Shown here piece by piece: positions 1-5,605 of a stretch of 14,744 nucleotides of DNA. The position numbers were made by a program, and so were the translations under genes. The stretch comes from an uncultured Collinsella sp. (GTDB lineage Bacteria > Actinomycetota > Coriobacteriia > Coriobacteriales > Coriobacteriaceae). Below the pieces are notes generated by a model, which did no database searches, had not been told where the DNA came from, and was given only the letters and a program-made list of their open reading frames with translations. Every line of letters starts with the position of its first letter. The first letter of the stretch is position 1. The DNA is taken from contig CAADUS010000067.1 in the NCBI GenBank assembly GCA_900752275.1, positions 1 to 14,744 of the forward strand, written 5' to 3'.

Positions 1-116
1 CCGTGCGAGAAGTTAAAACGGGCGACGTTCATGCCCGCCTTGATCATCTCGCGGATGGTCTCGTCGCTATCGCAGGCGGGACCCATGGTGCATACAATCT
101 TAGTGCGCTTGTACAT
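1..116 (-). CDS. pyk: Pyruvate kinase, N-terminal fragment (cut by window edge)
   Basis: On the minus strand an ATG at 116-114 opens a frame that runs off the left edge, giving 38 codons. The protein begins MYKRTKIVCTMGPA and continues to NVARFNFSHG. The K-I-V-C-T-M-G-P-A segment followed by the N-V-A-R-x-N-F-S-H-G motif is the standard start of pyruvate kinase, which makes pyruvate and ATP from phosphoenolpyruvate and ADP in the last step of glycolysis. The Arg, Asn and Ser of the second motif belong to the active-site region of the family (established knowledge). A GGAGG lies five bases upstream of the ATG on the minus strand and fixes the start. The gene is divergent from the Ca2+-ATPase gene. 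Catalytic lysine and C-terminal domains are outside the window, so intactness cannot be judged. Confidence 0.93.
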   Translation of the reverse strand, partial: MYKRTKIVCTMGPACDSDETIREMIKAGMNVARFNFSH

Positions 117-179
117 TCAGACCTCCATCTGACATCGTCTTGCGCTGATAGATAAACCATAAGAAATAAAACTGAGATG

Positions 180-185
180 ATTATA
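180..185 (-). promoter_or_regulatory. Probable -10 element of the pyk promoter
   Basis: A perfect TATAAT lies on the minus strand about 64 bases upstream of the pyk start codon. No good -35 hexamer sits 16-18 bases further upstream; TTGGGG at a 19-base spacing is the nearest candidate. The implied 5' leader of pyk is roughly 55-60 bases. The -10 is seen directly; the promoter call is inference. Confidence 0.5.
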
Positions 186-453
186 ACGAAATGACGACCG
201 AATACCCCAAAAAATCGACCGTATGCCGAATTAGAAGTTCATTTTTTGCGGAAAAACGGTATATGCAAAAACTTTACCAACCGTTCTAACCGCTGCTATC
301 TGGGCGATATTTTAGTTCGATGATGCGCCGAAGAAAAAACGTTTTATCAATGTTGAGCATCACACGGTCTGCACCGTTGCTTATGGACCGTATTTCCAAA
401 TGGATTGTTTTGGCTAGACGCGTTGCTTTGGGGTACCATAGCTCCACTATCAA
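186..453. other. AT-rich intergenic region with no recognised gene
   Basis: This is the bulk of the 441-base divergent spacer between pyk and the Ca2+-ATPase gene. It is clearly more AT-rich than the flanking genes and has no credible reading frame. A 6-bp inverted repeat (AACGGT at 255-260, ACCGTT at 280-285) is the only symmetrical element I noted here and could arise by chance. I could not find a convincing -35/-10 pair for the rightward ATPase gene. TTTACC near 273 with CTATCT 17 bases later is the best weak candidate. Confidence 0.5.
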
Positions 454-472
454 CTGCCGCTCAGCACGGCAG
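454..472 (+). promoter_or_regulatory. Small stem-loop in the ATPase leader
   Basis: CTGCCG (454-459) and CGGCAG (467-472) form a perfect 6-bp, mostly G-C stem around a 7-base loop. It is not followed by a T-run, so it is not an intrinsic terminator. It lies directly 5' of the SD-sequestering structure at 475-550 and may be part of the same folded leader RNA. Confidence 0.4.
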
Positions 473-474
473 CC

Positions 475-550
475 TTGATGAGCCCTTGCCCTTCTCCTGG
501 GAATTATGATCGGGCATCAATCTGCTGAGTGGCCCGAATCCCAGGAGGGG
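475..550 (+). promoter_or_regulatory. Structured leader that can hide the ATPase ribosome binding site
   Basis: Bases 491-502 can pair with 539-550. This includes a perfect 9-bp inverted repeat (CTCCTGGGA with TCCCAGGAG) extended by two G-U pairs and one G-C pair. The 3' arm contains the AGGAGG Shine-Dalgarno sequence (543-548) of the Ca2+-ATPase gene, so the helix would block translation. Inside the loop TCGGGC (510-515) pairs perfectly with GCCCGA (532-537). A competing helix is possible: 475-479 with 516-520 and 482-485 with 512-515, with a two-base bulge, which would break the inner stem. Mutually exclusive folds over an SD are typical of riboswitch-like control. I do not recognise a known family: the conserved loop sequences of the yybP-ykoY Mn2+ riboswitch, often found before P-type ATPases, are not clearly present. 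Confidence 0.45.
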
Positions 551-557
551 ACTCTAT

Positions 558-3239
558 ATGCAAAAGGAATACCTGTCCGCTGCGGCGGAGGTGCTCAGCG
601 ACCAAGGTGTCGATGAGCACCTTGGCCTGAGCAACGACGAGGCGTCGTCGCGCCTCGCCAAGACAGGCCTTAACAAGCTCGAGGAAGCCGAGAAGACGCC
701 GCTGTGGAAGCGTTTCTTTGAGCAGATGGCCGACCCCATGGTCATCATGCTGATCGTTGCCGCCGTCATCAGCGCGCTCACGGGCATGGTCAAGGGCGAG
801 CCCGACTTTGCCGATGTCGTCATCATCATGTTCGTCGTTATCGTCAACTCGGTGCTGGGCGTGGTCCAGGAAGCCAAGAGCGAGGAGGCCCTCGAGGCCC
901 TGCAGGAGATGAGCGCGGCGCAGTCCAAGGTACTGCGCGACGGCAAGCTCGTGCACCTGCCGAGCGCCGAGCTCGTGCCCGGCGACGTGATCATGCTCGA
1001 GGCGGGCGACTCCGTCCCGGCCGACTGCCGCGTCCTCGAGAGCGCCACGATGAAGATCGAAGAGGCCGCACTCACCGGCGAGTCCGTGCCCGTAGAGAAG
1101 CACGCCAACGTGATCGAGCTTGCCGCGGGCACCGATGACGTGCCGCTCGGCGATCGCAAGAACATGTGCTACATGGGTTCCACCGTTGTGTACGGCCGTG
1201 GCCGCGCCGTCGTGGTCGGCACCGGCATGGATACCGAGATGGGCAAGATTGCCGGTGCCCTGGCCGAGGCCAAGGAAGAGCTTACGCCGCTGCAGGTGAA
1301 GCTTGCCGAGCTCAGCCGCATCCTCACCATTATGGTGATCGTCATCTGCGTCGTGATCTTTGGCGTCGATATCCTCCGCCACGGCGTGGGCAACGTCCTT
1401 ACCGATCCGACTGCCTTGCTCGACACCTTTATGGTCGCCGTTTCGCTCGCCGTCGCCGCCATCCCCGAGGGCCTGGTCGCCGTCGTGACCATCGTGCTGT
1501 CGCTTGGCGTGACCAAGATGGCCAAGCGCCAGGCGATTATCCGCAAGCTCTCTGCCGTCGAGACGCTCGGCTGCACGCAGACTATTTGCTCCGACAAGAC
1601 CGGCACCCTTACCCAAAACAAGATGACCGTCGTCAAGCACGAGCTCGCCGCGCCTAAGGAGAAGTTCCTGGCCGGTATGGCCCTTTGCTCCGATGCCCAG
1701 TGGGACGAGGAGCTGGGCGAGGCCGTGGGCGAGCCGACCGAGTGCGCGCTCGTCAACGATGCCGGCAAGGCGGGCCTCACTGGCCTGACTGCCGAGCATC
1801 CGCGCGTGGGCGAGGCCCCGTTTGACTCGGGCCGTAAGATGATGTCCGTGGTCGTCGAGACCCTGGATGGCGAGTACGAGCAGTACACCAAGGGCGCACC
1901 CGACGTGGTGATTGGCCTGTGCACCCATATCTACGAGGGCGAAAAGGTCGTCCCCCTGACCGAGGAGCGTCGCGCCGAGCTCGTGGCCGCCAACAAGGCC
2001 ATGGCCGACGAGGCCCTGCGCGTTCTGGCGCTGGCAAGCCGCACCTACACCGAGGTCCCGAGCGACTGCAGCCCCGCTGCGCTCGAGCACGACCTGGTCT
2101 TCTGCGGCCTGTCTGGCATGATCGACCCTGTCCGCCCCGAGGTCGCCGACGCCATCCGCGAGGCCCACGACGCCGGTATTCGCACCGTCATGATCACGGG
2201 CGACCATATCGACACCGCCGTTGCCATTGCCAAGCAGCTGGGAATCGTCACCGATCGCAGCCATGCCATCACCGGTGCCGACCTCGATCGCATGAGCGAC
2301 GAGGAGCTCGACGCACACATCGAGGACTACGGCGTGTACGCCCGCGTCCAGCCCGAGCACAAGACCCGCATCGTCGAGGCTTGGAAGTCGCGCGACCAGA
2401 TCGTGGCCATGACGGGCGACGGCGTCAACGACGCCCCGTCCATCAAGCGCGCCGATATCGGCGTGGGCATGGGCATTACCGGCACCGACGTCACCAAGAA
2501 CGTCGCCGATATGGTGCTCGCCGACGATAACTTCGCCACCATCATCGGTGCCTGCGAAGAGGGCCGTCGCATCTACGACAACATCCGCAAGGTCATCCAG
2601 TTCCTGCTTTCGGCCAACCTTGCCGAGGTGTTCTCGGTGTTTATCGCCACGCTCATCGGCTTTACCATCTTCCAGCCGGTGCAGCTGCTGTGGGTGAACC
2701 TGGTTACCGACTGCTTCCCCGCGCTCGCGCTGGGTATGGAGGACGCCGAGGGCGACATCATGAAGCGCAAGCCGCGCAACGCCAAAGACGGCGTCTTTGC
2801 CGGTAACATGGGCCTGGACTGCGTGGTCCAGGGCCTGATCATCACCGTGCTGGTGCTGGCGAGCTTCTTTGTGGGCGTGTACTTTGACATGGGCTACATC
2901 CACATCGCCGATATGATCGCCGGCAATGCCGACGAGGAAGGCGTGATGATGGCCTTCATCACGCTCAACATGGTCGAGATCTTCCACTGCTTCAATATGC
3001 GCAGCCGTCGTGCGTCGCTGTTTAGCATGAAGAAGCAGAACAAGTGGCTGTGGGCCTCTGCCGCGCTGGCGCTGGTGCTGACGGTGATCGTTACCGTGCA
3101 GCCGACGCTTGCCGAGATGTTCTTTGGTCCCGTGACGCTTGAACTCAAGGGCGTTGTCGCCGCGCTGGGCCTTGCCTTCCTGATCATCCCGCTGATGGAG
3201 ATCTACAAGGCGATCATGCGCGCGGTCGAGAAAGAGTAG
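558..3239 (+). CDS. P-type Ca2+-transporting ATPase (type IIA)
   Basis: An 893-aa membrane ATPase that would pump Ca2+ out of the cytoplasm at the cost of ATP. All family hallmarks are present in order: actuator loop TGES (173-176), PEGL in M4 (303-306), phosphorylation motif DKTGT with the acceptor Asp346, nucleotide-binding KGAP (445-448), TGD (547-549) and hinge TGDGVND (619-625). Ten hydrophobic segments are consistent with the family. Residues equivalent to the two SERCA calcium sites are kept: Glu305 in PEGL, Asn687 and Glu690 in M5, Asn714, Thr717 and Asp718 in M6 (NLVTD), and Glu807 in M8. This argues for Ca2+ rather than heavy metals; there is no N-terminal CxxC metal-binding domain. 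Length is normal for bacterial homologues. The ATG has an AGGAGG nine bases upstream. The gene appears monocistronic, and its SD lies in a potential hairpin at 491-550. Mn2+ or another divalent ion cannot be excluded as substrate. Confidence 0.93.
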   Translation: MQKEYLSAAAEVLSDQGVDEHLGLSNDEASSRLAKTGLNKLEEAEKTPLWKRFFEQMADPMVIMLIVAAVISALTGMVKGEPDFADVVIIMFVVIVNSVLGVVQEAKSEEALEALQEMSAAQSKVLRDGKLVHLPSAELVPGDVIMLEAGDSVPADCRVLESATMKIEEAALTGESVPVEKHANVIELAAGTDDVPLGDRKNMCYMGSTVVYGRGRAVVVGTGMDTEMGKIAGALAEAKEELTPLQVKLAELSRILTIMVIVICVVIFGVDILRHGVGNVLTDPTALLDTFMVAVSLAVAAIPEGLVAVVTIVLSLGVTKMAKRQAIIRKLSAVETLGCTQTICSDKTGTLTQNKMTVVKHELAAPKEKFLAGMALCSDAQWDEELGEAVGEPTECALVNDAGKAGLTGLTAEHPRVGEAPFDSGRKMMSVVVETLDGEYEQYTKGAPDVVIGLCTHIYEGEKVVPLTEERRAELVAANKAMADEALRVLALASRTYTEVPSDCSPAALEHDLVFCGLSGMIDPVRPEVADAIREAHDAGIRTVMITGDHIDTAVAIAKQLGIVTDRSHAITGADLDRMSDEELDAHIEDYGVYARVQPEHKTRIVEAWKSRDQIVAMTGDGVNDAPSIKRADIGVGMGITGTDVTKNVADMVLADDNFATIIGACEEGRRIYDNIRKVIQFLLSANLAEVFSVFIATLIGFTIFQPVQLLWVNLVTDCFPALALGMEDAEGDIMKRKPRNAKDGVFAGNMGLDCVVQGLIITVLVLASFFVGVYFDMGYIHIADMIAGNADEEGVMMAFITLNMVEIFHCFNMRSRRASLFSMKKQNKWLWASAALALVLTVIVTVQPTLAEMFFGPVTLELKGVVAALGLAFLIIPLMEIYKAIMRAVEKE

Positions 3240-3262
3240 GTCGAAAGGCCATCCCTCCCACC

Positions 3263-3353
3263 GGCCCGACCGCCTGCGGGGTTTCTTCTTCGCTGGTCCT
3301 CGCGCTTCGCGCTGCGGGATCGCTCAGAAGAAACCCCTCTCGGCGGTCGGGCC
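3263..3353. repeat. Long two-part inverted repeat between ATPase gene and rsgA
   Basis: Two perfect 12-bp arms are nested. GGCCCGACCGCC (3263-3274) pairs with GGCGGTCGGGCC (3342-3353), and GGGGTTTCTTCT (3278-3289) pairs with AGAAGAAACCCC (3326-3337). Only 3-4 unpaired bases separate the two stem parts on each side. The 36-base loop contains a further small palindrome (GCGC, TTC, GCGC at 3302-3312). This gives 24 bp of pairing in a cruciform or RNA hairpin. No T-run follows directly, so it is not a classical terminator. It could protect the 3' end of the ATPase mRNA, or be a copy of a dispersed palindromic element; the sequence alone cannot decide. Confidence 0.8.
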
Positions 3354-3395
3354 TTCGGACAACCTCTCGGGACCGTAAGCTGAGGGAAAGTTTGT

Positions 3396-3430
3396 GAGCC
3401 GATCGAGCGTTTGCTCGACCGGCTCTTTTT
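3396..3430 (+). terminator. Intrinsic terminator after the Ca2+-ATPase gene
   Basis: GAGCCG (3396-3401) and CGAGC (3404-3408) pair with GCTCG (3413-3417) and CGGCTC (3420-3425) around a GTTT loop, with one internal 2x2 mismatch. The stem runs straight into five T residues. This is a typical Rho-independent terminator reading rightward, about 160 bases past the ATPase stop codon. Confidence 0.8.
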
Positions 3431-3467
3431 GATTTAGGGCTTTGCCCGGCCAGCTCTTTTTGATTTA
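3422..3467 (+). repeat. 15-bp direct repeat (GCTCTTTTTGATTTA) at the terminator
   Basis: The 15-base sequence at 3422-3436, which includes the terminator T-run, recurs exactly at 3453-3467. A small GGGC-TTT-GCCC palindrome (3437-3447) lies between the copies. The second copy runs into a TAAAAT that may be the -10 of rsgA. This looks like a local partial duplication of the terminator tail. Confidence 0.65.
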
Positions 3468-3471
3468 AAAT
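3442..3471 (+). promoter_or_regulatory. Candidate promoter of rsgA
   Basis: TAAAAT (3466-3471) is a good -10 match, and TTGCCC (3442-3447) lies 18 bases upstream as a weak -35. The predicted start near 3478 leaves a leader of about 30 bases before the rsgA GTG codon. The -10 is convincing and the -35 is poor. Confidence 0.4.
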
Positions 3472-3509
3472 ACCTGCTCAGTTGTGATTTGTGGTGCTGG
3501 GAGGCGCTT

Positions 3510-4694
3510 GTGGGCAAGGCTAAGGCTAAGGCGAAGAAAAAGACGACGGGGGCGCGGGCTAAGCGTGATCGTCGTCGGAAGCTTGCGACCGAGGCCCCCG
3601 CGTCTGCCGAGGAGCTGCTGGCAAGCGTGCCGGGACTCGACGCGCTACAGGATGTTCCGGCGTTCGATGACCTGCCGATCGATGATGCTCAGCAAGCGGC
3701 ATTTGACGACTTTTGCGCCCAGGCCGAGGAGCCCGAGCAGATGCAACTTGGTGCCGTGGTGCGCCTGGATCGCGGGTTTCCGTTGGTGGCGACTGCCGAC
3801 GACACCTTTCGTGCCGAGCATGCCGTGGGGTTTGCCAAATCGCGTGGCGAGGATGAGGTTCTGCTGCCCGCCGTGGGCGACCGCGTGGCGGTTCGTTGTG
3901 CTCCCGGGCACGACATGGGCGTGATCGAGTGCGTGCTGCCGCGCCGCACGAGTTTTGAGCGTTGGCGCGGACGCGCTCGCGGCGAGCGTCAGGTGCTTTG
4001 CTCCAACGTGGATAGCGTGCTGATCGTGCAGGCGCTCGGCGCCGGTGAGGTGCTGCTCGACCGCGTGGCGCGCTCGCTGGTGTTGGCGCTCGACTGCGAT
4101 GCCGAGCCGGTGGTGGTACTCACCAAGGCCGACCGCTGCGAGCCAGATGAGCTCGAGCGCGATCTGGACCGCGTGCACCGCTTGGTGGGTCCGGACGTGC
4201 GCGTAATCGTGACATCCTCTGCCGAGGGCCGTGGTTTGGATGAGGTGCGCGCCTGCGTGCCCGCCGGGAGCTGCGCCATGATCCTGGGTGAATCGGGTGC
4301 CGGCAAGTCGACGCTGCTCAACGCGCTGTTGGGCCACGATACGTTGGCTACCGGCGGTGTGCGTGAGCGCGATGACCAGGGTCGCCACACCACGGTCGCG
4401 CGCGTGATGGTGGTGCTGCCGGGCGAAGCCGGCGTTATTGCTGACGCGCCGGGACTGCGCAGTTTGCCGCTCGTGGGGCATGAGCGGGGCTTGGCGCGTG
4501 CGTTTCCCGAGATCGTCGAGGCGTCGCGTGCGTGCCGGTTTGGCGACTGCACGCATACCCACGAGCCGGGCTGCGCCGTTCGCGAGGCCGAGGACGCCGG
4601 GCGGATCGACAGCCTGCGCCTGGAGACGTTCCAAAACCTGGCGTCATCCATGCGTGTGAGTGCTCAGATGCTCGATCCTGACGTTCATCTGTAA
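3510..4694 (+). CDS. rsgA: Ribosome small-subunit assembly GTPase RsgA
   Basis: A 394-aa circularly permuted GTPase that acts late in 30S subunit maturation. An OB-fold-like region (about 80-145) precedes the GTPase motifs in the permuted order G4 (TKAD, 205-208), G5 (SSAE), G1 (GESGAGKST, 260-268), then G3 (DAPG, 312-315). The C-terminal zinc knuckle is intact: Cys342, Cys347, His349 and Cys355. The frame is open upstream from a TTG at 3489, but the GTG at 3510 has GGGAGG five bases before it and is the better start. The protein is about 80-90 residues longer than usual RsgA (near 300 aa). The extra N-terminus starts with a Lys/Ala/Arg-rich run and continues with an acidic, probably flexible segment. 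The basic stretch could help bind rRNA (inference). The gene is monocistronic, with its own candidate promoter and a terminator. Confidence 0.92.
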   Translation: MGKAKAKAKKKTTGARAKRDRRRKLATEAPASAEELLASVPGLDALQDVPAFDDLPIDDAQQAAFDDFCAQAEEPEQMQLGAVVRLDRGFPLVATADDTFRAEHAVGFAKSRGEDEVLLPAVGDRVAVRCAPGHDMGVIECVLPRRTSFERWRGRARGERQVLCSNVDSVLIVQALGAGEVLLDRVARSLVLALDCDAEPVVVLTKADRCEPDELERDLDRVHRLVGPDVRVIVTSSAEGRGLDEVRACVPAGSCAMILGESGAGKSTLLNALLGHDTLATGGVRERDDQGRHTTVARVMVVLPGEAGVIADAPGLRSLPLVGHERGLARAFPEIVEASRACRFGDCTHTHEPGCAVREAEDAGRIDSLRLETFQNLASSMRVSAQMLDPDVHL

Positions 4695-4711
4695 TTAAAT
4701 CTATCTATGAC

Positions 4712-4745
4712 AGCCGTCTCCCAACTGTTCGGGAGGCGGCTTTTT
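4712..4745 (+). terminator. Intrinsic terminator after rsgA
   Basis: AGCCGTCTCCC (4712-4722) pairs with GGGAGGCGGCT (4731-4741) over 11 bp with one G-U pair around an 8-base loop. A T-run follows at once (4741-4745). It lies 18 bases past the rsgA stop codon and separates rsgA from the tad operon. Confidence 0.88.
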
Positions 4746-4783
4746 GCTGTCAAAGCGCCTCGAAATATGCGTTTTACTGACGT

Positions 4784-4881
4784 GCTGACCAAAACCTTGC
4801 CACGAGCTTGACGGGCCGGTCAGCTTTTGGTCGGCATTTGGTTTGACACACAAAACCAAGATCGCGATCGCGTCGTTTTGT
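4784..4881 (+). promoter_or_regulatory. Nested inverted repeats upstream of the tad operon
   Basis: Several inverted repeats overlap in this 251-base spacer. GCTGACC (4784-4790) pairs with GGTCAGC (4818-4824). GACCAAAA (4787-4794) pairs with TTTTGGTC (4825-4832). TTGGTTT (4838-4844) pairs with AAACCAA (4853-4859). ACAAAAC (4850-4856) pairs with GTTTTGT (4875-4881) and encloses the palindromes GATCGCGATC (4860-4869) and CGCGATCGCG (4863-4872). A perfect TTGACA occurs at 4843-4848, but no acceptable -10 is found 16-18 bases later. This is the only place for the operon promoter, so operators or an activator-dependent promoter are likely (inference). Confidence 0.4.
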
Positions 4882-4901
4882 TGCTTGTCCGCTCGGACAA
4901 T

Positions 4902-4930
4902 GGTGGTACGGGCATCTGCCCGGTGCTACC
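4902..4930 (+). promoter_or_regulatory. Hairpin directly before the cpaB ribosome binding site
   Basis: Bases 4902-4909 pair with 4923-4930 (8 bp including two G-U pairs), and GGGC (4910-4913) pairs with GCCC (4918-4921) around an ATCT loop, with one bulged G. The stem ends two bases before the GAGAGGAG Shine-Dalgarno sequence (4933-4940). It leaves the SD free and could stabilise the 5' end of the tad mRNA or be a protein-binding site. Confidence 0.45.
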
Positions 4931-4945
4931 TTGAGAGGAGCGGCC

Positions 4946-5605
4946 GTGAACAAGAGCAAGCGCATCGCCATCAGTCTGATCGCGGGCGTGCTCGCAGCGC
5001 TGCTCTGCATGGTCTACGCGTCATCGATTCGCTCGCAGGCCGAACAGGCCCAGGCCGAGACGCTGGCCAAGTACGGCGGCGATCGCGTTGAGGTGTGCGT
5101 CGCGGCGCGCGATATCGATGCGGGCGAGACCCTCGACGAGACCAATGTCATAACCCAGGAATGGCTGGCGAGCCTGCTGCCGCGCGATGCGGCGACCGAG
5201 CTGCGCCAGGTGCGCGGCGACGTGACGACCTCGCGCATCCCTAAAAATGCCGTGATTTGTGATGTCTACACCAAGGCCGAAACCCACACGCTCGAGGTGC
5301 CCAAAGGCAAGGTTGCCGTTTCAGTAGCGGTCGATGCCGAGCATTCGGTCGGGGGCGCCACGGGCGTGGGCAGCTACGTGGACGTGTACGTGCAAAAGGA
5401 CGGCGTGACCGATCGGCTGTGCGGCGCGCGTGTGATCGATACCAGCGAAGTGGCCGGTGCCACGCGCGAAGGCAAGATCGAATGGGTGACGCTGGCGGCC
5501 GACCCCGAAGACGTTAAGGAATTGCTGGGGGCTTCGGGCAAGGGGACGGTCAGTTTGACGATTCCCGCCACGGTGCGCGGCAAAAAGAGCGGAGGCGACG
5601 AGTGA
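4946..5605 (+). CDS. cpaB: Flp/Tad pilus assembly protein CpaB (RcpC)
   Basis: A 219-aa protein with an N-terminal membrane anchor (about residues 7-26, after a Lys/Arg-rich start), a short linker, and a SAF domain (about 46-108) with the typical AARDIDAGETL pattern. The rest forms the CpaB/RcpC C-terminal region. In diderms this protein lies in the periplasm next to the secretin and affects pilus export or modification. Here it would sit outside the cell membrane, and with no secretin its partner is unclear. The frame is open from a TTG at 4931, but the GTG at 4946 has GAGAGGAG five bases upstream and is preferred. It is the first gene of the tad operon. Its stop codon overlaps the tadZ start (TGATG). 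Confidence 0.85.
   Translation: MNKSKRIAISLIAGVLAALLCMVYASSIRSQAEQAQAETLAKYGGDRVEVCVAARDIDAGETLDETNVITQEWLASLLPRDAATELRQVRGDVTTSRIPKNAVICDVYTKAETHTLEVPKGKVAVSVAVDAEHSVGGATGVGSYVDVYVQKDGVTDRLCGARVIDTSEVAGATREGKIEWVTLAADPEDVKELLGASGKGTVSLTIPATVRGKKSGGDE

Noticed and set aside
421..557. yybP-ykoY (Mn2+) riboswitch before the P-type ATPase gene
   Set aside because: GCTTTGGGGTACCATAGC and GAGCCCTTGCC recall parts of that family, but the GGGGAGTAGC loop is not matched and the closing P1 helix cannot be formed. A covariance-model search would settle it.
504..2987. An 827-codon open frame on the minus strand opposite the Ca2+-ATPase gene
   Set aside because: It is a shadow of GC-rich codon bias in the opposite strand: rich in His, Asp and Gly, no domain pattern, and fully covered by an ATPase gene with all motifs intact.
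3263..3353. CRISPR or integron-like repeat
   Set aside because: Only one palindromic unit is present, with no spaced direct copies in the window and no cas or integrase gene.
3645..4634. A 329-codon minus-strand frame opposite rsgA
   Set aside because: Composition is dominated by His, Ala, Arg and Gln as expected from antisense of high-GC coding DNA; no SD, and it covers a complete, motif-bearing rsgA.
4843..4871. A standard sigma-70 promoter at the TTGACA before cpaB
   Set aside because: The hexamer at 16-18 bases downstream is GC-rich (GATCGC) and bears no resemblance to TATAAT.
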